From DATEMK01 sp035275625 (GTDB taxonomy: Bacteria; Bacteroidota; Bacteroidia; AKYH767-A; OLB10), in the NCBI GenBank assembly GCA_035275625.1, contig DATEMK010000266.1:1-14051 (forward strand): a stretch of DNA of 14,051 bases. The letters run 5' to 3'. Position numbers and translations under genes: made by a program. Positions within the stretch are counted from its first letter, which is position 1; the number at the start of each line of letters is the position of its first letter. The notes beneath the pieces were generated by a model that worked only from the letters and a program-made list of their open reading frames with translations, was not told the origin of the DNA and made no database searches. This document shows, piece after piece, positions 6,429-14,011 of this stretch.

Positions 6429-8330
6429 ATGTGTGGAATTGTTGGAGTAATTGCAAAGTCTGAGAAGGGCGCTGTTTTTTCTGAAAGAATTTCCTCAGCC
6501 ACTGATTGTCTCTCTCAACGCGGTCCGGATGCTTCAGGAATTTTCAGGCACAATAATGTTGCTTTAGGACATAGAAGACTTTCTATTATTGATGTTTCGG
6601 AGGCAGGTTCGCAACCGATGAGCGATCCATCGGGAAGATTTACCATTATTTTTAACGGTGAGTTTTTTAATTTTAAGGAACACAGGAATTTTGTTTTATC
6701 AAAAGGAATCCATCTTCGCTCGGAAAGCGATACCGAAGTTTTATTACACTTGTATATTCTTGAAAAAGAAAAATGCCTGGAAAGAGTAAATGGTTTTTTT
6801 TCACTCGCCATTTATGACAGGCAGGAAGAAGAATTATTTCTTGCACGCGACCGTTTCGGAGTAAAACCGTTGCTCGTTTATGAGGATGAAAATACATTTA
6901 TGTTTTCATCTGAAATGAAAGCATTCAAGGAGCTTGGAATAAATAAAGAACTTGATGAGGCTTCCCTCCTCGCTTATTTTCATTTGAATTATATCCCTTC
7001 TCCGTGGTCAATTTTTAAAAACGTAAGAAAACTTTCACCGGGAACTTATGTGAAATTTTCTGTGAAGGAAAAAAGTATCAAAGAGGAAAAACACTTTTAT
7101 ACTATTCCTTATTCAGAAAAAATTACTTCTTCACTTTCTTACGATGCTTCACAGAAAAAATTATTTGAACTGCTTGATTTATCTGTTCAGCGAAGATTAA
7201 TCAGTGATGTGCCGCTGGGTTCATTTTTGAGCGGTGGCATTGATTCTTCAGTTATCGCAGGACTGGCAGCCCGTCACTCAAAACATTTAAAAACATTTTC
7301 CATTGGTTTTCGGGATGAACCGATGTTTGATGAAACACGTTATGCACAAATAGTGGCAAAGAAACTTAAGACAGAACATACCGTCTTCAGCTTAACAAAT
7401 GAAGATCTTTTTGAAGTATTGCATGATGTGCTCAATTACATTGATGAACCCTTTGCCGATTCTTCGGCCCTGAACGTTTTTATTTTAAGCCGGCATACAT
7501 GCAAACATGTTACAGTGGCGCTTTCGGGTGATGGAGCGGATGAATTATTTGGCGGATATAATAAGCACAAGGCCGAATGGCTGATGCGCAACGATTCGCA
7601 GTTTACAGCCGGAATAAAATTGTTTTCTGCTGTTTTGAAAAAATTTTCAGGTTCCAGGAATACAAAATCCGGCAACCGTATCAGGCAAATTCATCGTTTT
7701 GCCGAAGGAGTAAAATTGAATGCTGCTGAAAGATATTGGAGATGGTGCGGATTTACGGATGATGCCGTGGCCGAAAATTTATTTTTAAATAAAGAGAAAA
7801 AAAGGAAAGAGGAGTTTGATAAAAGAAAACACCAGCTGCTCAAAAACATCAATGGTAAAAATGATTTGAACGATGTGTTTTTTTCAGATGTAAATTTAGT
7901 TTTGCAAAGTGATATGCTTCCAAAAGTGGATTTGATGAGTATGGCAAACAGCCTTGAAGTACGAACCCCGTTTCTCGATTATGAAGTGGTTAATTTTGCT
8001 TTCGCGCTTCCTTCCTCTTTCAAAATTGATAAAGGCGGTCAGAAAAAAATAATAAAAGACGCTTTCAAAAGTTTACTGCCTGAAGAAATCTACCAGAGAA
8101 AAAAGCAGGGATTTGAAGTCCCGTTATTAAAATGGTTTCAAACGGAATTAAAATCAATGATTACGGATGACCTGCTGAATGACAATTTTATCCTGGAACA
8201 AAACCTGTTTAATCCTGAAGAAATAAAAAAAATTAAAAAACAACTCTTTTCCAGTAATCCCGGTGAAATTCATGCGCGTATCTGGGGATTGATTGTCTTT
8301 CAATACTGGTGGAAGAAAAACATGATTTGA
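6429..8330 (+). CDS. asnB: Glutamine-hydrolysing asparagine synthase family protein
   Basis: This 633-residue two-domain amidotransferase starts MCGIVGV, so Cys2 becomes the N-terminal nucleophile that takes ammonia from glutamine. The glutaminase domain (1 to about 215) shows RGPDASG (31-37), LGHRRLSIID (47-56), NGEFFN (76-81; the usual form is NGEIYN, with N, G and E kept) and ARDRFGVKPL. The synthetase domain has the ATP-pyrophosphatase loop SGGIDSS (268-274), SGDGADELFGGY (366-377) and a later MANSLEVRTPFLDYE. The family makes asparagine from aspartate, ATP and glutamine. Members of this length inside polysaccharide loci are often thought to amidate sugar carboxylates instead. Its position before a glycosyltransferase and the Wza/Wzc genes favours the second reading, but the sequence alone does not decide. 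Family call firm, substrate open. A TGGGCCCA palindrome (6417-6424) sits just before the start. Confidence 0.93.
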   Translation: MCGIVGVIAKSEKGAVFSERISSATDCLSQRGPDASGIFRHNNVALGHRRLSIIDVSEAGSQPMSDPSGRFTIIFNGEFFNFKEHRNFVLSKGIHLRSESDTEVLLHLYILEKEKCLERVNGFFSLAIYDRQEEELFLARDRFGVKPLLVYEDENTFMFSSEMKAFKELGINKELDEASLLAYFHLNYIPSPWSIFKNVRKLSPGTYVKFSVKEKSIKEEKHFYTIPYSEKITSSLSYDASQKKLFELLDLSVQRRLISDVPLGSFLSGGIDSSVIAGLAARHSKHLKTFSIGFRDEPMFDETRYAQIVAKKLKTEHTVFSLTNEDLFEVLHDVLNYIDEPFADSSALNVFILSRHTCKHVTVALSGDGADELFGGYNKHKAEWLMRNDSQFTAGIKLFSAVLKKFSGSRNTKSGNRIRQIHRFAEGVKLNAAERYWRWCGFTDDAVAENLFLNKEKKRKEEFDKRKHQLLKNINGKNDLNDVFFSDVNLVLQSDMLPKVDLMSMANSLEVRTPFLDYEVVNFAFALPSSFKIDKGGQKKIIKDAFKSLLPEEIYQRKKQGFEVPLLKWFQTELKSMITDDLLNDNFILEQNLFNPEEIKKIKKQLFSSNPGEIHARIWGLIVFQYWWKKNMI

Positions 8331-8336
8331 CGATTA

Positions 8337-8422
8337 GCTGATTTGAAAATTTGATAATTAAAAAACAATGCAGTTAGTTTGCTGAAGATGTTTTTGTCTT
8401 TCATTTGCAAATCTTCATAAGC
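8337..8422. repeat. Imperfect long inverted repeat in asnB-glycosyltransferase gap
   Basis: Bases 8337-8358 (GCTGATTTGAAAATTTG and onward) match the reverse complement of 8403-8422 (GCTTATGAAGATTTGCAAAT) at 16 of 20 aligned positions, with a 2-base gap. Related words GCTGAAGATG (8381-8390) and GCTGATCTTCAAAT (8421-8434) are in the same 108-base gap. It could fold in mRNA or be a degenerate dispersed intergenic repeat. It has no T-tract, so termination is unlikely. Confidence 0.45.
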
Positions 8423-8438
8423 TGATCTTCAAATAAAA

Positions 8439-9626
8439 ATGCCACGCGTACTCCGTATTATAAACCGTTTGAATCTTGGCGGCATTTCTTATAATGTTGC
8501 TTATCTTTCAAAATACCTCGCGCCTGAATTTGAAACCATGATCCTGTCCGGGATTAAGCTGGATTCAGAAGAAAGTTCAGGGTTTATTTTAGATCAATTA
8601 GGGCTGAAAGCCATTTATCTTCCGGAAATGCGCAGGGAAATAAACTGGAAAAATGACCGGGCTGCTTACCTGAAAATAAAATCAATCATCCGCGAATTTA
8701 AGCCTGACATTGTGCATACACATGCAGCAAAAGCAGGAACACTTGGAAGACTTGCGGCTGCAAAATGCGGGGTCAAAACAATTGTGCATACTTTTCACGG
8801 GCATGTTTTTCATTCCTATTTTTCACCGCTCAAAACAAAGCTTTTTATACAAATAGAAAAATACCTTGCATCAAAAAGCACGCGTATCATTGCCATCAGT
8901 GATATACAGAAAAAAGAAATTTGTGAAGACTTTAACATCTGCAAACCGGAAAAAGCGGTGGTGATTCCCCTTGGATTTGATCTGCAACGGTTCAGGGACA
9001 ACCAGGAAGAAAAAAGAAAATCTTTTCGCGGTCACTATAAAATTTCTGATGATGAAATTGCAATCGGTATCATCGGGCGAATCACAGCTATTAAAAACCA
9101 TGATTTATTTTTAAGGGCTTTTGGCAATGCAATCAGCAAAACTGTCAAAAAAGTAAAAGCCGTAATTGTAGGTGATGGGGAAGACTTGCAGAAGATGCAA
9201 AATCTTTGCCGGGAGCTTGGCTTAAAATATTCGGAGAATAATTCCGTTATGGCTGATTCGCAGGTTGTTTTCACATCCTGGATTAAAAATGTGGATTGGG
9301 CAATCGCAGGTTTGGATATTATTGCCATGACCTCGCTCAATGAAGGAACCCCGGTGAGCTTAATTGAAGCCCAGGCAGCCAATAAACCTGTCGTGAGTAC
9401 AAATGTTGGCGGAATAGAAAACGTAGTGATCCGGGACATAACCGGTTTGCTGTCGCCTTCGCAGGATGTAAATTCATTTTCAGAAAATCTTTTGAGATTG
9501 ATTGAGGATGAATCAATGAGAAATAAGATCGCACAAAAAGGCTGGGAACATGTTGGAACAAAATTTCACTACACGCGTTTAGTAGAGAATGTAAGGAAGC
9601 TTTATCATGAATTATTAAATCAATGA
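8439..9626 (+). CDS. Glycosyltransferase family 4 (GT-B fold)
   Basis: This 395-residue protein is of normal GT4 size. The N-terminal Rossmann half opens with VLRIINRLNLGGISYNVAYL (4-23), where the Gly-Gly loop binds the acceptor side; then VHTHAAKAGTLGRLAA (92-107) and HTFHGHVF (117-124) are GT4-like. The C-terminal half has GIIGRITAIKNHDLFLRAF (210-228), VIVGDGED (242-249) and the retaining-enzyme EX7E motif with E302 and E310 in NEGTPVSLIEAQAANKPVV. It should move a sugar from a nucleotide donor to a lipid-linked oligosaccharide on the cytosolic face of the inner membrane during exopolysaccharide assembly. No membrane segment is visible. Donor and linkage cannot be read from sequence. It is separated by 108 bases from asnB and 112 from the export gene, which has its own promoter-like box. 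Confidence 0.92.
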   Translation: MPRVLRIINRLNLGGISYNVAYLSKYLAPEFETMILSGIKLDSEESSGFILDQLGLKAIYLPEMRREINWKNDRAAYLKIKSIIREFKPDIVHTHAAKAGTLGRLAAAKCGVKTIVHTFHGHVFHSYFSPLKTKLFIQIEKYLASKSTRIIAISDIQKKEICEDFNICKPEKAVVIPLGFDLQRFRDNQEEKRKSFRGHYKISDDEIAIGIIGRITAIKNHDLFLRAFGNAISKTVKKVKAVIVGDGEDLQKMQNLCRELGLKYSENNSVMADSQVVFTSWIKNVDWAIAGLDIIAMTSLNEGTPVSLIEAQAANKPVVSTNVGGIENVVIRDITGLLSPSQDVNSFSENLLRLIEDESMRNKIAQKGWEHVGTKFHYTRLVENVRKLYHELLNQ

Positions 9627-9704
9627 TGAAATGTACCGGATAATTAGTATTAATTAAACTTCATCGCCTTATTACCTCATAACCTGATCACTAAGAAAAA
9701 TAAG

Positions 9705-9712
9705 TACTTTTG
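9705..9712 (+). promoter_or_regulatory. -7 promoter box of the wza-wzc operon
   Basis: TACTTTTG is an exact match to the Bacteroidota -7 consensus TAnnTTTG and lies 26 bases before the wza ATG, a good leader length. The -33 element is not clear; CTGATC near 9684 is suitably placed but weak. If used, it would drive wza, wzc and probably rfbC. Confidence 0.6.
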
Positions 9713-9738
9713 CAAACACAATTTTAACACCTGATATT

Positions 9739-10512
9739 ATGCGTAAATTTTTTGTTTTCTCAATCATTATTTTAGCTGCTGCGGGATGCCAGCGAAGCAT
9801 AAATCCGAGCATTATGTTTAAAGCCCCCAGTGATTATCCTTATAATGAACAGCAAACACTTACCAATATTGAATATAAAATTGCTCCGAATGATATAGTC
9901 GGTTTAAGCGTTTATACCAATGATGGCTTTAAACTAATTGATCTTACAGCCAGCGCTTCTTCCGTCACCGGTACTACTGCGGGAGTGTCTTCAGTCGCTA
10001 CAAAATACACCGTGGATGTAGATGGATTTGTAAATCTGCCAATTATTAAAAGAGTGAAACTTAAAGATATGACCATCCGGGAAGCCGAAAAAATGCTGGA
10101 GGATCAGTACGCCACTTATTATAATAAACCTTATGTTGTAGTAACTGTCCTTAACAGGCGGGTACTTGTTTTTCCCGGGTCAGGCGGGACAGGTAAAGTA
10201 GTAAACCTTGAAAATGAAAATACTTCTTTAATAGAAGCGCTTGCGTTAGCGGGCGGCATTGCTGAGACAGGGAAAGCTTTTAAGATAAAGCTCATTCGCG
10301 GGGATACACGTAATCCGCAGGTGACATTGGTAGACCTTTCCACTATTGAAGGATTGAAACGCAGCAATATGCTTTTGCAGGCTAATGATATTATTTACGT
10401 TGAGCCGGTTCCAAGGATTTCGCAGGGAATTCTTGCACAAATTACTCCCATTGTCGGTATTCTCACCAGCTTTCTCTTAATTTATGACATTGTGAACCGA
10501 GCAAATCAGTAA
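9739..10512 (+). CDS. wza: Polysaccharide export lipoprotein, Wza family
   Basis: This 257-residue protein begins MRKFFVFSIIILAAAGCQRS, a lipoprotein signal with the acylated Cys at 17, so it is likely attached to the outer membrane. The polysaccharide export domain spans about 44-137 (YKIAPNDIVGLSVY, then VDVDGFVNLPIIKRVKLKDMTIREAE), followed by one SLBB-like domain (about 141-220, with SLIEALALAGGI and NDIIYVEP). A hydrophobic segment (about 233-250) lies near the C terminus, as in other Bacteroidota members. It is shorter than E. coli Wza (about 380 residues), with fewer SLBB repeats. It should form the ring-shaped outer-membrane channel for the polymer and dock on the Wzc protein coded 11 bases downstream. 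A Ser/Thr/Gly-rich insert (70-87) interrupts the export domain. Confidence 0.93.
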   Translation: MRKFFVFSIIILAAAGCQRSINPSIMFKAPSDYPYNEQQTLTNIEYKIAPNDIVGLSVYTNDGFKLIDLTASASSVTGTTAGVSSVATKYTVDVDGFVNLPIIKRVKLKDMTIREAEKMLEDQYATYYNKPYVVVTVLNRRVLVFPGSGGTGKVVNLENENTSLIEALALAGGIAETGKAFKIKLIRGDTRNPQVTLVDLSTIEGLKRSNMLLQANDIIYVEPVPRISQGILAQITPIVGILTSFLLIYDIVNRANQ

Positions 10513-10523
10513 ATATTTCTTGA

Positions 10524-12965
10524 ATGCCCAAAAAGAAGATTACCCCTCTTAACGAGGATTTCGATTTAAAGCTTTTTGCCATCATTGCGAAAAAGAATTT
10601 TATATGGATGGTTGTTTTTATTTTTCTGTCCATAACTATTGCCTACCTGTACCTTCGTTATAATCCACCGGTTTATGAAGCCGCAGTTGTTATAAAACTT
10701 TCAAATGAAAATAAAGCGGCAACTATTCTTGGCGAACGAAAAGATATTTTTTATGACGAAAATTCTAAGATGATTGCCGGTGATGTGGAACTTATCCGGT
10801 CAAAAATAATTACCGAACGGGCGGTAAGTAAATTGCCTTTAAATGTCAGCTACTATGCAAAGGGGACCGTACTGGTAAAAGAATTGTATAAATCATCACC
10901 CTTTACGGTGGAAGCCCAGATTATTGATTCTTCCATTTATAACTTTCCGTTTTACGTGGAATTTGAGAATAAATTAAACTTTACGCTAAGCTACAGTATA
11001 AATTCAAAAAAAAAAATCTCACATAAATACGCGGTCAATGAATGGATAACTCTTCCTTTTGCAAAATTCAAAATTACCATCAATGATTTTGACAATATCC
11101 TGGACCAGCAGAGTCTCATAAAGCAGGAAGCTTATTATTTTGTATTAAACCGTATAAGCGATGTGTCGGATAATATTGTGCGGAAAATCGTGGTAGGTAT
11201 TGCTAACCCTGATGCTAAAACTATTTATGTAAAGCTGAAGGACAACAATGCCCGGAAAGCCGCTGATTTAGTAAACCAGATAGCTAATGAGTTCATTGAA
11301 TATGATGTGGACAAAAGCAAAGAGGTTACCGACAAAATTATTGATTTCATAAGCCAGACCATAAACTCGGTAAATGACTCGCTCAGCAATTCGGAAGATA
11401 AGCTGGAGAACTTTCGAAAAAACAATAAGGTCATGGATCCGAACTTATTGGTAAATGATGTTTTTGCTAAAATAAGCCGGTTAAAAGATGAAAAAATTGG
11501 TATCCAGCTCCAGATAACTTTATTGGAAGAGGTTAAAAAAAATGTGGCTGACAACAAGCCGATTGATGATTTGCTTCTTGCTGTTGTCGGAAAATACAGT
11601 GATGGAAACATTTCCGCTGCTATTACCACCCTTCAGCAACTCATAAATGACCGGGACCAGATCCTTGTCCAGGCAACAGCGGAATCAGAAATTTTTAAAT
11701 CTTCTGCTGCCAGGATAAGAAACCAGGTGATTTATATCGTGGGTATGGTAGCAAATGAAGAAGACCAGCTTCAGAAACACACGCTTCAAATAGATAAACA
11801 AATTGATGATCTTGAAAAAACTTTTGAAAGCATACCGGGCCAGCAGGCCGAATACAGCAGGCTGGAACGAATTTTCGGCATTAATGAAAAATTTTATGCC
11901 CTCCTGCTTGAAAGAAAGGCGGAATTTTCAATCAGGGCTGCCGGCTTTGTGGCGCAGAATATTTTGCTTGAAAAAGCTTCGGCATCTTCATCACCTGTTT
12001 CTCCGAACAAAACGCTGGTGATGAGCTTATGCTTAATGCTTGGATTTCTTGCAACTTTTATCCTGATGGTTACCCGGTACCTTGTTTACAGTGAACTGTC
12101 TTCACTTGAAGAAATTGAATTGTACACCGATGCTGCGCTGTTAGGAATTATTCCCAAGTATAAACGTGAAATTCCGATCTCCCAGCTCCTGGTAGATAAA
12201 AATCCAAAATCGGTAATCGCTGAAGCATTCCGGTCCATCCGCACTAACCTCCAGTTTATTTCCAGCGAATCAGGCCCGAAGGTGATCGGGGTAACTTCAA
12301 CTATTTCGGGTGAAGGAAAAACTTTTAATGCAATTAACCTTGCCGGGGTAATCGCCTTTTCGGGAAAGAAAGTGGTGATTCTTGACCTGGACATGCGCAA
12401 ACCGAAAATCCATCTTGGTTTTAATGTGGAGAACAGCAAGGGCATGAGCACTTTATTAATTGGCAAAGACAAACCGGAGGATTGCATTATTACCAGCTCA
12501 CTCGAAAATCTTGACTTTATTACTGCCGGACCGGTTCCGCCAAATCCTTCTGAGCTGATTATTAATCCGAGAATGGATGCTCTTTTAGACTACCTGCGGG
12601 GGCATTATGATATTATTATTATTGATACTCCGCCCGTGGGAATTGTGAGTGACGGAATTCCGGTAATCCAGAAAGTAGATTATCCTTTGTATATTATCCG
12701 CGCCAACTATTCAAGAAAGATGTTTATTCATAATATCAATAAGCTGATGGCGGAAAATAAAGTAACTAAGCTCGCTATCATTCTCAATGGTGTTGAAATG
12801 ACAAAGCTGAAATATGGCTATGGCTACGGTTACGGTTATGGTTATGGTTATGGATACGGTTATGGATACGGATACGGATACGGGTATTATGAAGAAGATT
12901 ATACCGAACCTACTTTTTCAGATAAAATAAAACGTCTTTTTCAAAGTGATAAAAAACCCCGTTGA
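10524..12965 (+). CDS. wzc: Wzc-type polysaccharide copolymerase and tyrosine autokinase
   Basis: This 813-residue fusion has the layout of E. coli Wzc. A Wzz domain has a first membrane helix (about 26-45), a periplasmic region rich in predicted coiled coil (about 270-460) with the GNVR-like PGQQAEYSRLERIFGINEKFY, and a second helix (about 498-518). A cytosolic BY-kinase domain carries Walker A SGEGKT (595-600), Walker A' ILDLDMRKP (619-627) and Walker B IIIIDTPP (697-704). The tail has twelve Tyr-Gly pairs (764-787), two more Tyr and then EEDY, giving 15 tyrosines as phospho-acceptors. By family knowledge, cycles of autophosphorylation of an octamer control polymer export and length together with Wza. 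The cognate phosphatase (Wzb or PHP type) is not in the window. It lies 11 bases behind wza, so they are co-transcribed. The start MPKKKITPLNEDFDLK fits the short cytosolic N terminus of the family. Confidence 0.95.
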   Translation: MPKKKITPLNEDFDLKLFAIIAKKNFIWMVVFIFLSITIAYLYLRYNPPVYEAAVVIKLSNENKAATILGERKDIFYDENSKMIAGDVELIRSKIITERAVSKLPLNVSYYAKGTVLVKELYKSSPFTVEAQIIDSSIYNFPFYVEFENKLNFTLSYSINSKKKISHKYAVNEWITLPFAKFKITINDFDNILDQQSLIKQEAYYFVLNRISDVSDNIVRKIVVGIANPDAKTIYVKLKDNNARKAADLVNQIANEFIEYDVDKSKEVTDKIIDFISQTINSVNDSLSNSEDKLENFRKNNKVMDPNLLVNDVFAKISRLKDEKIGIQLQITLLEEVKKNVADNKPIDDLLLAVVGKYSDGNISAAITTLQQLINDRDQILVQATAESEIFKSSAARIRNQVIYIVGMVANEEDQLQKHTLQIDKQIDDLEKTFESIPGQQAEYSRLERIFGINEKFYALLLERKAEFSIRAAGFVAQNILLEKASASSSPVSPNKTLVMSLCLMLGFLATFILMVTRYLVYSELSSLEEIELYTDAALLGIIPKYKREIPISQLLVDKNPKSVIAEAFRSIRTNLQFISSESGPKVIGVTSTISGEGKTFNAINLAGVIAFSGKKVVILDLDMRKPKIHLGFNVENSKGMSTLLIGKDKPEDCIITSSLENLDFITAGPVPPNPSELIINPRMDALLDYLRGHYDIIIIDTPPVGIVSDGIPVIQKVDYPLYIIRANYSRKMFIHNINKLMAENKVTKLAIILNGVEMTKLKYGYGYGYGYGYGYGYGYGYGYGYGYYEEDYTEPTFSDKIKRLFQSDKKPR
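12813..12884 (+). repeat. wzc: Twelve Tyr-Gly codon pairs in the Wzc tail
   Basis: Twelve 6-base units code Tyr-Gly (residues 764-787). Tyr codons TAT and TAC are mixed, and Gly uses GGC, GGT, GGA and GGG. Because the DNA units differ at silent sites, the array is kept by selection on the peptide. Local 6- and 12-base similarities still allow length change by slippage. Confidence 0.95.
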
Positions 12966-13011
12966 CATTTGATATTGAAATATTAAGAAAAATAATCATC
13001 GAATCCCCTGC

Positions 13012-13554
13012 ATGAAATTTATCCCGCTTGAATTAAACGGACTCGTTCTCATAGAACCAAAAATTCTCACTGACAGCAGGGGATATTTTTTTGAATCGTG
13101 GCATGAGAAGAGGTTTGCCGATGCCGGTTTAAATTTAAATTTTGTGCAGGACAATGAATCCTGTTCTTCAAAAAACGTTTTGCGCGGTTTTCATTTCCAG
13201 GTTCCGCCATTCGACCAGGGGAAACTGGTGCGGGTTATTAAAGGCGCTGCGCTGGATGTGGTGGTGGATATCCGTAAAAATTCTCCCGGTTACGGAAAGC
13301 ATTATAAAGTAGTGCTTGATGATAAGCAGCGAAACATGCTTTGGATTCCTCCCGGATTTGCTCACGGTTTTCTTTCGCTGGAAGACAATACTGTTTTTGT
13401 TTACAAATGCACAGCCTTTTATGATAAGTCATCGGAAAAAGGAATTCTCTGGAACGATTCCGATCTGAATATTGACTGGGGTGTATCTCATCCCTTAGTT
13501 TCGGATAAGGATCTTGAATTGCCCCGGTTTAAAGATCTGCCTGCCTATTTTTAA
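13012..13554 (+). CDS. rfbC: dTDP-4-dehydrorhamnose 3,5-epimerase
   Basis: This 180-residue cupin enzyme is of full family length and converts dTDP-4-keto-6-deoxyglucose to dTDP-4-keto-rhamnose, the third step of dTDP-L-rhamnose synthesis in the cytosol. The motifs are DSRGYFFE (21-28), NVLRGFHFQ (55-63) with the catalytic base H61, GKLVRVIKGAALDVVVDIR (70-88), WIPPGFAHGFLSL (111-123) and the acid Y131 in VFVYKCTAFYD, 70 residues after H61 as in characterised RmlC enzymes. The rest of the rhamnose pathway (RmlA, B, D) is not here and should lie downstream or elsewhere. It follows wzc by 46 bases with no terminator, so it is probably in the same transcript. Related 3- or 5-only epimerases of other deoxysugars share the fold, so the final sugar could be different. 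Confidence 0.93.
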   Translation: MKFIPLELNGLVLIEPKILTDSRGYFFESWHEKRFADAGLNLNFVQDNESCSSKNVLRGFHFQVPPFDQGKLVRVIKGAALDVVVDIRKNSPGYGKHYKVVLDDKQRNMLWIPPGFAHGFLSLEDNTVFVYKCTAFYDKSSEKGILWNDSDLNIDWGVSHPLVSDKDLELPRFKDLPAYF

Positions 13555-13606
13555 TGCAGTTTTAATCTCCTCCTCTCAAAAAGTTTTAGTACAAATTATT
13601 ATTAAA

Positions 13607-13650
13607 GCATTGCGGAAATTACGTATTAAATTACGTATATCCCGCAGTGC
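13607..13650. repeat. Hairpin with 12-base tandem repeat in its loop
   Basis: GCATTGCGG (13607-13615) pairs with CCGCAGTGC (13642-13650) over 9 base pairs including one G-U. The 26-base loop holds AAATTACGTAT twice (13616-13626 and 13628-13638), each with the palindrome TACGTA. There is no T-tract on the plus strand, so a simple terminator is unlikely. A protein-binding site or structured RNA are alternatives. Confidence 0.6.
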
Positions 13651-13765
13651 ATATTAAAAAAATTGTTATATACATTTACACCCGGAAATTTTAGCCGTGA
13701 GTTTTTGGTAACTATTTAATCAAATAAAAAATTATCACCACTAAAAATTAAATCCCTATCGGTTT

Positions 13766-13803
13766 AAGCGGATGTAGTTTATCGGAATAAAACACATCCG
13801 CTT
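13766..13803 (+). terminator. 10-bp hairpin, possible terminator of the rfbC transcript
   Basis: AAGCGGATGT (13766-13775) is perfectly complementary to ACATCCGCTT (13794-13803), followed by CTTTT. The 18-base loop is long for a terminator, and it lies over 200 bases after rfbC. TATCGG occurs just before the stem and again in the loop. The next hairpin starts one base later, so the pair may be one RNA structure. Confidence 0.45.
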
Positions 13804-13804
13804 C

Positions 13805-13857
13805 TTTTCAACCCCTGTAAATAAGTTCATAAAAAAAATTAAAAGCGGGGTTGGAAA
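13805..13857. repeat. 11-bp inverted repeat adjoining the previous hairpin
   Basis: TTTTCAACCCC (13805-13815) pairs with GGGGTTGGAAA (13847-13857) over 11 base pairs with one wobble. The 31-base A-rich loop is long. A-run on the right and T-run on the left make it possible as a terminator on the minus strand only weakly. Confidence 0.5.
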
Positions 13858-13909
13858 AAAATCTGCCTCTGGTAAAAAAATCAATAGGCTCCCGAAAGAA
13901 AAATTCAGA

Positions 13910-13972
13910 GGCTCTTCAGAGTTTTTCTGCCCATCCGCAGAGTTTTTCTGCGGCTCTGCAGAGCCTTTCTGC
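13910..13972. repeat. Three 21-base tandem units, each a small hairpin
   Basis: Units lie at 13910-13930, 13931-13951 and 13952-13972. Each ends in a CAGA-5 bases-TCTG hairpin followed by C; in the middle it grows to CCGCAGA-GTTTT-TCTGCGG (13935-13953), a perfect 7-bp stem. The third unit also contains the 14-base palindrome GGCTCTGCAGAGCC (13952-13965). Read on the minus strand the units give heptads QKGSAEP, QKNSADG and QKNSEEP. There are no spacers, so this is not CRISPR. Confidence 0.8.
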
Positions 13973-14011
13973 ATTACGGAGTTGGAATTAGTACTTTTAT
14001 AGTCTCCTCCC

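Noticed and set aside
9035..9439. 134-residue minus-strand frame inside the glycosyltransferase
   Set aside because: It is antisense to clear GT4 motifs, including EX7E, and has no leader or domain of its own.
11225..11629. 134-residue minus-strand frame inside wzc
   Set aside because: It mirrors the coiled-coil region of Wzc; the Leu/Ser-rich translation is what antisense of Lys/Asp/Asn-rich coding gives.
13910..13972. CRISPR array
   Set aside because: The 21-base units are directly adjacent with no unique spacers, and no cas gene is present.
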